53,179 nucleotides of DNA, taken from positions 1 through 53,179 of the forward strand of contig JALVQA010000003.1 of assembly GCA_027031495.1 (NCBI GenBank), in the 5' to 3' direction. Within the stretch, counting starts at the first letter, position 1. Each line of letters starts with the position of its first letter. Below the pieces are notes generated by a model. It saw only the letters and a list, made by a program, of their open reading frames with translations, was not told the origin of the DNA and searched no databases. Position numbers and translations under genes: made by a program. This document shows positions 1 to 8,042 of the stretch, piece by piece. Origin of the DNA: Candidatus Moraniibacteriota bacterium. GTDB taxonomy: Bacteria > Patescibacteriota > Minisyncoccia > Moranbacterales > GCA-2747515.

Positions 1-51
1 ACGCTGGATGCATATCTGGAGAGGACAAATAGTGAGGGATTGACTCTATGA
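1..51 (+). CDS. C-terminal tail of an upstream gene (partial)
   Basis: Frame 1 is open from the window edge and ends at a TGA at 49-51. The tail reads TLDAYLERTNSEGLTL. The stop overlaps the ATG at 48 in an ATGA arrangement, which suggests translational coupling to the next small gene. Too little is present to name the product. Confidence 0.4.
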   Translation, partial: TLDAYLERTNSEGLTL

Positions 52-265
52 AAAATATTAACGTCACACCACTCACCAAGCGTTTTACTGTCCGATTTAG
101 CAACGAGCGTGTGCGGCTTCCGCGCGTAGTGAATTACCGGAGTTCGTCGAGGTGCTTGCGCTGAAGAGAAACAAAGAAGAAATTGCACGCTTCTTTGCAC
201 GTACAGATGTGGTTTTTGATGAATATATGAAGCCGTTGTTTGAGCACATCAGCGCCGATCTGTAG
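48..265 (+). pseudogene. Small hypothetical gene split by a frameshift
   Basis: An ATG at 48 opens a 38-codon frame that ends at 164 and begins MKNINVTPLTKRFTVRFSN. From about 101 to the TAG at 263-265 a second frame is open and reads like ordinary protein, including EFVEVLALKRNKEEIARFF and DEYMKPLFEHISADL. Joining the two frames somewhere between 101 and 160 gives a protein of about 70 residues. I read this as one gene with a frameshift, which could be a real lesion or an assembly error. No family is recognised. It lies between an upstream gene it overlaps and the HAD hydrolase gene. Confidence 0.45.
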
Positions 266-346
266 AGAACATGTGGTATGATACAACAGAAGCCCAGCAG
301 CGCGGCGGCGCACTGGAGATGGTTTAGGGAGTGTAATAAAACGACG

Positions 347-1030
347 ATGACAAAAGTATTCTTTGTAGATTTTGATGATGTGTTGTTTAACACGCGGGAC
401 TTTATGGCGGACCTGATTGCGGCGTGTGCGCCGTTTGGGATTGGTGAGGGAGAGTGGCGTGAGGCATACCGCGCGCGAACAGGGGATATTCCCGGTGTAC
501 ATAAACCGTTTACTATAGAGCGTTTTGCGGAAGTGCTTGGCAATCGCACGGGGGTGCCGGCGGCGCAGCTGGCCGATGCGATGCGTGCACGAGCGATGGA
601 CGATTTGCCGCGCTATGTCTTTGCGGATAGTGTGCCATTTCTGCGCGCGGTCGGGCGTAACCACGCGATGGTGCTGACATATGGTGACACGGAGTTTCAG
701 ATGACGCGGGTGCGTGACAGCGGCATTGCGCGCGAAGTGGCGGACGTGTTTGTCACGCAGTCGCAGAAGGTGGAGGTGATTGCCGACTACCTGGCGGCGT
801 ACCCAGATGTGGCACCGGCGGACATTGTCTACTTGGATGATCGCGCAACATATTTTGGTCCGGTCAAGGAGCGGTTGCCGGACGTGCACACGGTGCTCGT
901 CGCACGCCCCGAGCGCCGCTACGCCGACGCGCCAACCGACGCGTGCGACACGGTGGTGGAGAGTTTGGAGGAGGTACGCTCATTGTTCGTGTTTGTCAAT
1001 ACTAACGAAAGTGATATCATTAAGAAGTAA
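347..1030 (+). CDS. HAD-superfamily hydrolase
   Basis: The product is about 227 residues and starts MTKVFFVDFDDVLFNT, where D8 and D10 form the DxD nucleophile motif of haloacid dehalogenase-type phosphohydrolases. LTYGD matches the second motif, and YLDDR in the C-terminal half matches the acidic motif IV. The helical stretch after motif I fits a small cap domain. I chose the ATG at 347 because motif I usually sits within the first 10 residues; an open frame reaches back to 278. The substrate is unknown. The last 45 residues are odd: the stretch encoding PERRYADAPTDACDTVVESL is repeated at 2251-2316, beyond the next gene, so the present C-terminus may be a replacement. Confidence 0.8.
   Translation: MTKVFFVDFDDVLFNTRDFMADLIAACAPFGIGEGEWREAYRARTGDIPGVHKPFTIERFAEVLGNRTGVPAAQLADAMRARAMDDLPRYVFADSVPFLRAVGRNHAMVLTYGDTEFQMTRVRDSGIAREVADVFVTQSQKVEVIADYLAAYPDVAPADIVYLDDRATYFGPVKERLPDVHTVLVARPERRYADAPTDACDTVVESLEEVRSLFVFVNTNESDIIKK
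906..968. repeat. HAD 3'-end direct repeat, copy 1
   Basis: This is the first copy of a direct repeat of about 63 bp. Its first 19 bases (gccccgagcgccgctacgc, 906-924) are identical to 2251-2269, and the remainder differs at about eight positions, mostly synonymous. It lies inside the HAD coding frame. Confidence 0.8.
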
Positions 1031-1054
1031 AAGAATAACTCTTTTTTGTCCCAT

Positions 1055-2236
1055 ATGGGAATTGATTTGCTTGAATTTTTTATTGTCTTTATTGTGTCGC
1101 CAGTAGCACTTATTGATATTGCTATTCTTGTTGGTTTGGCAGTGGTTTGTGTTATTGGTATTGTTCGCTATTGTCCCGCTACATGGGTGCAGCGCTTTCC
1201 ACTGACAGTTACAGTCTTTGGGAGCATTGTTTCCACCAGTGTTTTTGCTGCCGCATTGTTAACACAATTAATGATGCCGCTTTTTGTGGATTGGCTGTTC
1301 TGGGGTGTGAGCATGTTTATTGATAGATTGCCCATAACATATAAGATTCTCACAGTATGCATCAATGCGCTTCCGGTCTTTTTTCTTATGATTATGTTGT
1401 CGTTCTTCTATATTCAAAAACGTTGCCAGGAAATGGCTGTTTGTTGCCACATTCCATCACCTAATGTTGGGCTTTTCTTTACAGCGCTTTTTATAATCGG
1501 CGGTATTATACAGGCTGGTGCAATTATCAACGGATGGGGTAGTGGAGTCATTTTGCCGCTCATGCAGACACTTCTAATATGTACGATTAGCGGAATTATA
1601 CTCTTCGTGCGATGGCGCCGACAAGCAATAAGACAAGAGATTGCATCTATACGTGGTGATGTATCTGCAAAAGTAAAGCGTGCCCGTAGCGATCGGTCGT
1701 TGGCGCTCACAATAGCATTATTATTTCTTGGTACTCCCGTAATCTTTGGGTGGTACACTTTTGCAATGATGCAGTTCGCGCGTGTCGGTACTGCACCTGG
1801 AATGACGCAACAGTTCTTTTTATCACGGTGTGTTGGCGACAATGCATTCTCTTCTCGTATAATGGATATATCAATTGGCGTGTGTTTTGAGGACTATATC
1901 TTTAATCAGTTGACAGATATAATGATGAGTATACCAGAGGCGCAACAAAGTGATGCTATTAATGGCATTGAGCAGGTTTGTAGTGAAATACCAGACGCGC
2001 CTATTCATCGTGACATTGCAAAATTGTACATGGTGCCACAGTCGTTAACAATGCGACAGTTGTGTGTGGCACTTTTTAATGCGCCGTACTATGATCCTCT
2101 TACCGGAGAATTAGAGTCAGAGCGGCAATTTTCAATAGAACAGACGCAGCAAATATGTGCAGTACTGTATCCGACAAATAGAAAGAAACAAAATACATGT
2201 GTATCCACAGTTGCAACACTGCCACGTATACGATAG
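1055..2236 (+). CDS. Polytopic membrane protein of unknown function
   Basis: This protein of about 393 residues has roughly seven or eight hydrophobic segments in its first 240 residues, with a basic loop (RWRRQAIRQE) between the last two. A soluble C-terminal region of about 130 residues contains several spaced cysteines (RCVG, GVCFED, QVCSE, QLCVA, QICAV, NTCVS), which could form disulfides outside the membrane. The ATG at 1055 is chosen over a TTG at 1046. No family is recognised. The gene is clearly AT-richer than the HAD gene before it and the DUF456 gene after it. It sits exactly between two copies of the HAD 3' end, so I infer that it was inserted. Confidence 0.7.
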   Translation: MGIDLLEFFIVFIVSPVALIDIAILVGLAVVCVIGIVRYCPATWVQRFPLTVTVFGSIVSTSVFAAALLTQLMMPLFVDWLFWGVSMFIDRLPITYKILTVCINALPVFFLMIMLSFFYIQKRCQEMAVCCHIPSPNVGLFFTALFIIGGIIQAGAIINGWGSGVILPLMQTLLICTISGIILFVRWRRQAIRQEIASIRGDVSAKVKRARSDRSLALTIALLFLGTPVIFGWYTFAMMQFARVGTAPGMTQQFFLSRCVGDNAFSSRIMDISIGVCFEDYIFNQLTDIMMSIPEAQQSDAINGIEQVCSEIPDAPIHRDIAKLYMVPQSLTMRQLCVALFNAPYYDPLTGELESERQFSIEQTQQICAVLYPTNRKKQNTCVSTVATLPRIR

Positions 2237-2248
2237 GAGGGTACGTAC

Positions 2249-2345
2249 GTGCCCCGAGCGCCGCTACGCGGACGCGCCGACGGATGCGTGTGATGCGGTG
2301 GTGGAGAGTTTGGCACAGGTGCAAGACATTGTGGTGAACGGATAA
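2249..2345 (+). pseudogene. Detached C-terminal fragment of a HAD hydrolase gene
   Basis: In the frame ending at the TAA at 2343-2345 the sequence reads CPERRYADAPTDACDAVVES and then LAQVQDIVVNG. The first part is nearly the same as the HAD protein C-terminus at 906-968. There is no start codon of its own, only chance upstream frame inside the membrane gene. I infer this is the original 3' end of the HAD gene, stranded when the membrane gene arrived. It is followed 5 bp later by the GC-rich DUF456 gene, which probably once followed the HAD gene directly. Confidence 0.7.
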
Positions 2346-2349
2346 ATAT

Positions 2350-2838
2350 ATGGCAACAGCAATGATTATTGCGGCGACGGTTCTGCTGATGCTTGCGGGA
2401 CTTGTCGGGACGGTAGTGCCGGCGTTGCCGGGGACGGCGCTGATTTTCGGTGGCGCGCTGGTGTATGCGTGGGGGACGGACTTTGCGCGTGTGGGACCGG
2501 AAACGCTCTGGCTGCTGGGCGGCATTACACTGGCAACGATTGTGCTGGACTATGTGGCGGGTGCGTACGGTGCGCGGCGAGCCGGGTCCACTGCTGCCGG
2601 TGTGTGGGGCAGTGTGATTGGTGCATTTTTTGGTATGGTAGTATTTGGTCTTCTTGGTCTGGTTCTCGGGACATTTCTCGGCGCTCTTTTTGCAGAAATT
2701 GTTTTTGCCGGTGTGTCTGTGCGTACTGCGATGAAAGTCGGTTTCGGCGCTGTACTTGGTTTTCTGGGTAGTACCGTGATGAAATTTATCGCTGCGATTG
2801 TAATGATTATTGTTTTTATTAGTGCGCTTTTTGTGTAA
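2350..2838 (+). CDS. DUF456 family membrane protein
   Basis: This 162-residue, very hydrophobic protein has a first segment with GLVGTVVPALPGTALIFGG, the Gly/Pro-rich hairpin typical of DUF456 proteins. A central YGARRAGSTAAGVWGSVIGA and later glycine-rich helices also fit this family. It would span the cytoplasmic membrane about four to six times. The role of the family is unknown. Base composition is GC-rich like the HAD gene. The gene ends about 160 bp before the lipoprotein gene, and no clear terminator was seen after it. Confidence 0.78.
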   Translation: MATAMIIAATVLLMLAGLVGTVVPALPGTALIFGGALVYAWGTDFARVGPETLWLLGGITLATIVLDYVAGAYGARRAGSTAAGVWGSVIGAFFGMVVFGLLGLVLGTFLGALFAEIVFAGVSVRTAMKVGFGAVLGFLGSTVMKFIAAIVMIIVFISALFV

Positions 2839-2947
2839 ATAAAAACGGTTCTTTTCCTATTTATCAATTATCCACGCTTTCTTGTAGTTTTTATATTCTT
2901 GCAGTGGGGCACCACGTTGTACGGAAATAGATTATTGAAAATATGTA

Positions 2948-2956
2948 TGGTATACT
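2948..2956 (+). promoter_or_regulatory. Extended -10 promoter for the b5-like lipoprotein
   Basis: TGG followed by TATACT (2951-2956) matches an extended -10 element 40 bp before the ATG at 2996. No properly spaced -35 box is visible, which is common for extended -10 promoters. Confidence 0.5.
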
Positions 2957-2995
2957 GTAAGTGTACAAAACATAAATAAATATAATAATTTTTTT

Positions 2996-3418
2996 ATGAA
3001 AAGATATTTTTTGTTTATGTCGCTGGCGATAGCGATGATAGCGGTATCTTTGAGTGGTTGCGCAAATGATAGTGAGGATGTAATGGCAACACCATCTGCA
3101 CCGCATACGCAGAGCACGGCGGCTGATGTTAATGTATCAAATGATGCGAAACAGGACGCAAAACCGCCAGAGGGTGTAAAGTTCTATACGATGGATGAGG
3201 TGGCAAAACATAATACACCGCAGGACTGCTGGACTGTAGTTGATGGTGGCGTGGCGGATGTTACAAGTTTCTTTAGCGAGCATCCTGGTGGTGATGACAA
3301 ACTTGCACAGGCATGCGGCAAAGATGCGACACAGCTCTTTATGGCGCAAGTAAAGCATGATCCAAAAGGTATGGCAAAATTCAAGACAATGATTATTGGT
3401 TCTCTAAAAGTACAGTAA
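2996..3418 (+). CDS. Lipoprotein with cytochrome b5-like heme-binding domain
   Basis: This 140-residue protein has a signal peptide ending in the lipobox LSGC, so C22 should be lipidated and the protein anchored outside the membrane. A Ser/Thr/Asp-rich linker (23-60) leads to a cytochrome b5 fold starting at YTMDEVAKHNTPQDCW. HPGG holds the first axial heme ligand (H96), and H121 in AQVKHDPKG is the best candidate for the second. Such a protein could carry electrons or bind heme or another ligand at the cell surface. No redox partner is encoded nearby. It appears monocistronic, with its own promoter and terminator. Confidence 0.82.
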   Translation: MKRYFLFMSLAIAMIAVSLSGCANDSEDVMATPSAPHTQSTAADVNVSNDAKQDAKPPEGVKFYTMDEVAKHNTPQDCWTVVDGGVADVTSFFSEHPGGDDKLAQACGKDATQLFMAQVKHDPKGMAKFKTMIIGSLKVQ

Positions 3419-3448
3419 TACTTACGTCACAGAAGACTGCTTTGTCTT

Positions 3449-3476
3449 GACACCGTTGTGAGTAGCGGTGTCTTCT
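3449..3476 (+). terminator. Terminator after the b5-like gene
   Basis: GACACCG (3449-3455) and CGGTGTC (3466-3472) form a 7-bp stem with a 10-base loop, followed by TTCTTAT. An overlapping AGAAGAC (3431-3437) can also pair with GTCTTCT. The T-tract is short, so efficiency is uncertain. Confidence 0.5.
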
Positions 3477-3620
3477 TATATGCTTATTAAAGTAATAGCA
3501 AGCGGTAATTAAGCGGATAATATTTCGGCATTAATATCTATGTAAATGGTGATATATACAAGGGGGTATGTGATACAATAAAAACACTTTATAATAGGTA
3601 AAGAATAATGTATAAAAGCT

Positions 3621-3932
3621 ATGATTGAGGTGCACGGCATGCAAGTTATTGAAGATGAAAAGGAACGTGAGGCTGCACGGGCTGTTATTGATGAGCGCTT
3701 GCCGTATTATGAGAAGCTTTTTTCACGGGAGCCACGTCCACACATGACATTGCGCTATGAAAGCCAGCGACCATTGGTTATTCGTATGAAATTTACACCG
3801 CCAGGAAAGTCGCCAAAAGTAATTGTTGTTGAAAGTTATTCATCTGCTGATGCGGCGACGAAATATGCGCTTAAGAAGATGCGACGTGTTGCAAAGAACT
3901 ACTTTCTTAAAACGAAGCCACGACATCACTAG
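3621..3932 (+). CDS. Small HPF/RaiA-like protein (tentative)
   Basis: The 103-residue product has an N-terminal acidic helix (EDEKEREAARAVIDERL), then strands (HMTLRYESQRPLVIRMKF), a strand VIVVESYSS and a basic C-terminal helix KYALKKMRRVAKNYFLK. This order and the positively charged last helix resemble the ribosome hibernation factor HPF/RaiA fold, which has a strand-helix-strand-strand-strand-helix pattern. The similarity is by eye only and no diagnostic motif exists, so a different small RNA-binding protein is possible. It ends 12 bp before the DedA-PAP2 gene and may be cotranscribed with it. Confidence 0.45.
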   Translation: MIEVHGMQVIEDEKEREAARAVIDERLPYYEKLFSREPRPHMTLRYESQRPLVIRMKFTPPGKSPKVIVVESYSSADAATKYALKKMRRVAKNYFLKTKPRHH

Positions 3933-3944
3933 AAGAAAAATTTT

Positions 3945-6092
3945 ATGGTAGACCAGTTGATAGCATTTTTTGATAGTGGTACACACCTTGTACAAATAGG
4001 TGGTTTTGCTGTTGCTTTTTTTGGCGCTCTAGCTGAAACAATTGTTGGTCTTTCGGCGATTGTGCCGGGCTCTAGTATGCTCTTTGTTCTTGGCGCATTG
4101 GCACAACAAGGATATATGCCACTTGTGCCGGTAATCCTTCTTGCTATCGCCGGCGCTGTAGTTGGTGATAATATTGCTTATTTGTTAGGATGGCGTTATG
4201 GGCGGAAATGGATTAAACAGGGAACACGCTTCTTAGACCCTTCTCATATGAAAAGGGCTGAAAACTTTTTTCGCCGCCACGGATGTATAAGTGTTTTTTT
4301 AGGGCGATTTATACCAATCCTTAAAGAGACAGTTCCGCTTATTGCCGGTATGACACGCATGTCACAGCACTCTTTTATTCTGTGGAATTTTTTTGGTGCG
4401 TGCGGATGGGCGTTTTTGTGGATTGGCAGCGGCGCGCTTTTAGCACATTCTTTAGTACATGCAGAGTTGTTAGTGCGTCATGCCGGTCTTCTCGTTCTTG
4501 GTATTATTGTTGCAATTGGCATACTTCTTGGATTGTACAATCTTGTCATATGGTATGGTCGTCGTGTGGCAAATGTTATGCGTTCCATAGTGCGCTCTGC
4601 ATGGCGTGGTATTACACAAGATGAGCATGTGCAGCATTTTGCGCACAAGTATGCACGACTCCTGAAATTTATTAGCGCACGTTTTGATAAAACACACTTT
4701 TGGGGGCGACCATTTACTTTTGTTATGCTTGCTGGTCTCTATGTTGCAGCACTCATTGCCGGGGTTGTGGAGAGTGTCGTGACGTCGTCTGATTCTATTG
4801 TTTATGTTGATAAGCGTGTTGTCGCGTTGATGCATATTCTGCAATACGACTCACTAACAACATTTTTTATTGTACTAACGACATTTGGTAACAAGATTTT
4901 TGTTGCGGTGAGCACTATCACGCTTGCAGTAATTTTAACTCTATGGCGCAAAGAGCGGTATGCAATCGGTCTTGTGACAAGTGTTGGTGTTGCCGCTTTT
5001 ATTACATGGATAGGTAAAATCTTTTTTGCGCGACCGCGACCGGAACTGGCGCTTCTTGTTGAAAACAGTTTTTCTTTTCCAAGCGGTCATGCAACAAATG
5101 CTGTAGCCTTTTATGGTTTCATGCTTTTTCTTTTGATAAGCGTTATTCGTTACTGGCGACGTCGTATTGCTGTATTATTTGTTGGAATTTTCTTCATTAC
5201 ACTTCTTGGCCTAAGTCGTGTTTACCTTAATGTGCACTATGTGAGCGATATTTGGGGTGGTTTTCTCGTCGGCACCCTTGGTTTATTGATTGGTATAAGT
5301 ATCACAGTATGGTTTAGATATCGTGCGAAAACCTTTGTATCGTTGCCGGCAGTTCTGTACAAATGGCGTAGGACAATAACGATGGTGATGGTTTGTATTT
5401 CTGTCAGTGTTTATGCTGTACTTGTATCTCAACCACATGTTATTCGCGATGTTTCTCATGTTAGAACTACGCAAACAGTTGCAGTATCTGATTTTGATAA
5501 AATATTTTCCACAGAACAGTTGCATTATACAGAAACATTGACGGGTGTGCGACAGGAGCCGTTTAGTTTTCTCATTACGGCAAAAAGTGATGATGATTTT
5601 GTAGAAGCATTTGCACGTGCAGAGTGGGTATTGGCGGATGATATTACTTTGCGCTCACTGTCTCGCATGCTCTTTGCCGCACTTTTGAAAGAGCGTTATC
5701 CAACGGCGCCGATGACACCAAGTTTTTGGAATATGCGTGTACATGACTTTGGTTTTCAACGAGAATCAGAAGAAGGTGGTGGCGCAAATAAGCGTCATCA
5801 TGCGCGGTTTTGGCGTACTGACTTTCGCACAAAAGATGGCTCTATTATTTACATTGGTACAGCGAGCTATGATAAAGGTGTGAAGTGGGGTGGCATTACA
5901 CATGTAATTGATCCGGCAATTGACGTTGAACGCGATACGCTTAAAGATGATCTCGTGCGCAGTGGCGTGGCAACAGTACGTGCGCTCAATCAATTTGTAC
6001 GCCCGCTTATCGGAAAGAATTTTGCCGGTGATACATTTTTTACTGATGGGAAAATCTACATCATGAACATAACAACGCCAACGCATGAGTAA
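3945..6092 (+). CDS. DedA-PAP2 phosphatase-LssY-like triple-domain membrane protein
   Basis: This 715-residue protein joins three modules. Residues about 1-200 are a DedA/VTT domain with the EXXXGLSAIVPGSS region and GRFIPILKETVPLIAGMTRM, expected to act in phospholipid or undecaprenyl-phosphate flipping. Residues about 245-470 are a PAP2 phosphatase with KIFFARPRPE, FPSGHATN and SRVYLNVHYVSD, the complete three-part catalytic signature with both histidines. The C-terminal 230 residues, after another membrane segment, resemble the LssY domain. Together they suggest dephosphorylation and recycling of a lipid phosphate carrier at the membrane. Separate DedA-PAP2 and LssY proteins are known; order and length here fit a fused form. 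SD-like AGAAGA precedes the ATG. Confidence 0.85.
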   Translation: MVDQLIAFFDSGTHLVQIGGFAVAFFGALAETIVGLSAIVPGSSMLFVLGALAQQGYMPLVPVILLAIAGAVVGDNIAYLLGWRYGRKWIKQGTRFLDPSHMKRAENFFRRHGCISVFLGRFIPILKETVPLIAGMTRMSQHSFILWNFFGACGWAFLWIGSGALLAHSLVHAELLVRHAGLLVLGIIVAIGILLGLYNLVIWYGRRVANVMRSIVRSAWRGITQDEHVQHFAHKYARLLKFISARFDKTHFWGRPFTFVMLAGLYVAALIAGVVESVVTSSDSIVYVDKRVVALMHILQYDSLTTFFIVLTTFGNKIFVAVSTITLAVILTLWRKERYAIGLVTSVGVAAFITWIGKIFFARPRPELALLVENSFSFPSGHATNAVAFYGFMLFLLISVIRYWRRRIAVLFVGIFFITLLGLSRVYLNVHYVSDIWGGFLVGTLGLLIGISITVWFRYRAKTFVSLPAVLYKWRRTITMVMVCISVSVYAVLVSQPHVIRDVSHVRTTQTVAVSDFDKIFSTEQLHYTETLTGVRQEPFSFLITAKSDDDFVEAFARAEWVLADDITLRSLSRMLFAALLKERYPTAPMTPSFWNMRVHDFGFQRESEEGGGANKRHHARFWRTDFRTKDGSIIYIGTASYDKGVKWGGITHVIDPAIDVERDTLKDDLVRSGVATVRALNQFVRPLIGKNFAGDTFFTDGKIYIMNITTPTHE

Positions 6093-6156
6093 AAAGTAGC
6101 ATCAATATTACCATGCGATGTGTGTATTATCTTTAATATAATGAAAAAGGAAAATT

Positions 6157-8004
6157 ATGTGTGGTATTGTTGGGTATATTGGCTCTGCGCCTCATGCATA
6201 TGATGTGTTGCTTGATGATTTACACCGTCTTGAATACCGTGGATATGATAGTGCTGGCATTGCGCTTGTGCGCGATAATGGTGCGCTTGTGCGTGTGCGC
6301 GCCGTCGGTAAAGTTGCAGCACTAGAAGAGAAGTTAACCAAACGCGCGCAAGTATATGCAAAACTTGGTATTGCGCATACGCGCTGGGCGACGCATGGCG
6401 CGCCATCCGTGCGTAATGCGCATCCGCATACAGCGGGAGCGATTACACTTGTTCATAACGGGATTATTGAAAACTTTGCGCAATTGCGTGAAGAAGTGCA
6501 AAAAGAAGGTCGCATGCTTCGTAGTGATACCGATACGGAGGTAATTGCACATCTCATAGATATGGCATATGCGCAGTTACATGATCTTGCAGACGCTGTG
6601 CGTGCCGTGTTACCGCGTTTGCGTGGTGCATATGCGCTTTTGGTGATAGCGAAAGGTGATCCAAAGACGCTTGTTGCTGTACGTGTTGCGTCGCCGTTGG
6701 TTATGGGTGTTGCAGCGGACGCACTCTTTTTTGCGTCGGATGCTGTGGCGATCGTTGCGCATACGCATCGTGTTATTTACCCACTTGATGGCGAGATTGT
6801 TGTGGCAAAGCGAACGGAGGGACGTGTCAGTTATACGATTACTACTGAGAAGGGTGCGTTGCGCAAACATACACCTCGTGTACTTAAGTGGGATCATACG
6901 CAAGCGCAAAAGGAGGGCTACGCACACTTTATGCTTAAGGAAATTATGGAACAACCGCACGCCGTAACGGATGCAATGCGCGGTCGTCTCGACAGTGATA
7001 ATGCAACGGCGCGTCTTGGCGGTCTTGCACCGGTGGAAGAGCGCCTTCGCACAATCAAACGCATAATTATTGTTTCATGTGGTACATCATATCACGCAGG
7101 TCTTATTGGCGCACAGCTCCTTCAAGAATACAGCGGTATTGTAGCAGAAGCTGTGTACGCGTCGGAATTTCGATATAGCAATTATCTTCTTGACAAAGAA
7201 ACGGCCGTTCTTGCAATTTCACAATCCGGTGAAACAGCTGATACGTTGGCCGCTGTGCGTGAGGCGAAAAACAAAGGTGTTCTCACACTCGGTATCGTAA
7301 ATGCGGTCGGATCCAGTATCGCACGAGAAGTTGACGCTGGCGTTTACAATCATGCTGGACCGGAGATAAGTGTTGCAAGTACAAAAGCATTTACTTCTCA
7401 GCTTATTGTTCTCGTGTTGATTGTGCTCCTTTTAGGGCGACAGCGTACAATGAGTGTGGCAATGGGTAAGCGCATTATACGGCATCTTTGCGCTATACCA
7501 CGTCTTATTGAAACGGTATGTCAACACCACAAAGAAATACGTGCAATTGCGCGACGGTATAAGCGCTATGACAACTTTCTCTATGTTGGGCGATTGCATA
7601 ATTTTCCCATTGCACTGGAGGGCGCACTTAAAATCAAAGAAATTGCATACGTACATGCTGAAGGCTATCCTTTTGGGGAAATGAAACACGGCCCTATTGC
7701 GCTGGTAGAGCCATCGCTTCCAACTGTTGTTATCGCACCGCGTGATAGCGTCTATGAAAAAAATCTTAGTGGCATACAAGAGATCCGTGCGCGTCGCGGA
7801 AAAGTGATAGCAATCACAACGCACGATGCCGTCGATATTGTCAAACATGCACATGATGCCATTATTGTCCCAAAGACGCTTCCTGTACTCATGCCGCTAA
7901 TAACGGTTATTCCGCTCCAGCTTTTGGCGTATGAGGTTGGCGTTGCGCATGGTGTTGACGTTGATAAGCCGCGTAATCTTGCAAAGAGCGTGACAGTGGA
8001 GTAG
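6157..8004 (+). CDS. glmS: Glucosamine-6-phosphate synthase (isomerizing)
   Basis: The 615-residue protein starts MCGIVGYIG, so C2 is the N-terminal nucleophile of the glutaminase domain. RWATHG and HNGIIENF are classic glutaminase motifs. Two SIS sugar-isomerase domains follow, with SCGTSYHAGL, ISQSGETADTLAA and STKAFTSQ. The C-terminus DKPRNLAKSVTVE is diagnostic. It makes glucosamine-6-phosphate from fructose-6-phosphate and glutamine, the first step toward UDP-GlcNAc and peptidoglycan. Length is normal for the family. AAAAAGGA lies just before the start. No glmS ribozyme-like structure was noticed upstream, where only 64 bp separate it from the previous gene. Confidence 0.97.
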   Translation: MCGIVGYIGSAPHAYDVLLDDLHRLEYRGYDSAGIALVRDNGALVRVRAVGKVAALEEKLTKRAQVYAKLGIAHTRWATHGAPSVRNAHPHTAGAITLVHNGIIENFAQLREEVQKEGRMLRSDTDTEVIAHLIDMAYAQLHDLADAVRAVLPRLRGAYALLVIAKGDPKTLVAVRVASPLVMGVAADALFFASDAVAIVAHTHRVIYPLDGEIVVAKRTEGRVSYTITTEKGALRKHTPRVLKWDHTQAQKEGYAHFMLKEIMEQPHAVTDAMRGRLDSDNATARLGGLAPVEERLRTIKRIIIVSCGTSYHAGLIGAQLLQEYSGIVAEAVYASEFRYSNYLLDKETAVLAISQSGETADTLAAVREAKNKGVLTLGIVNAVGSSIAREVDAGVYNHAGPEISVASTKAFTSQLIVLVLIVLLLGRQRTMSVAMGKRIIRHLCAIPRLIETVCQHHKEIRAIARRYKRYDNFLYVGRLHNFPIALEGALKIKEIAYVHAEGYPFGEMKHGPIALVEPSLPTVVIAPRDSVYEKNLSGIQEIRARRGKVIAITTHDAVDIVKHAHDAIIVPKTLPVLMPLITVIPLQLLAYEVGVAHGVDVDKPRNLAKSVTVE

Positions 8005-8042
8005 TGTGGAGTTATGCATAATTTTTTGTTACGTGTGTTTTT

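Noticed and set aside
2157-2345. 62-codon frame as an independent gene
   Set aside because: Its first part is an out-of-frame piece of the membrane gene; only the duplicated HAD tail is meaningful.
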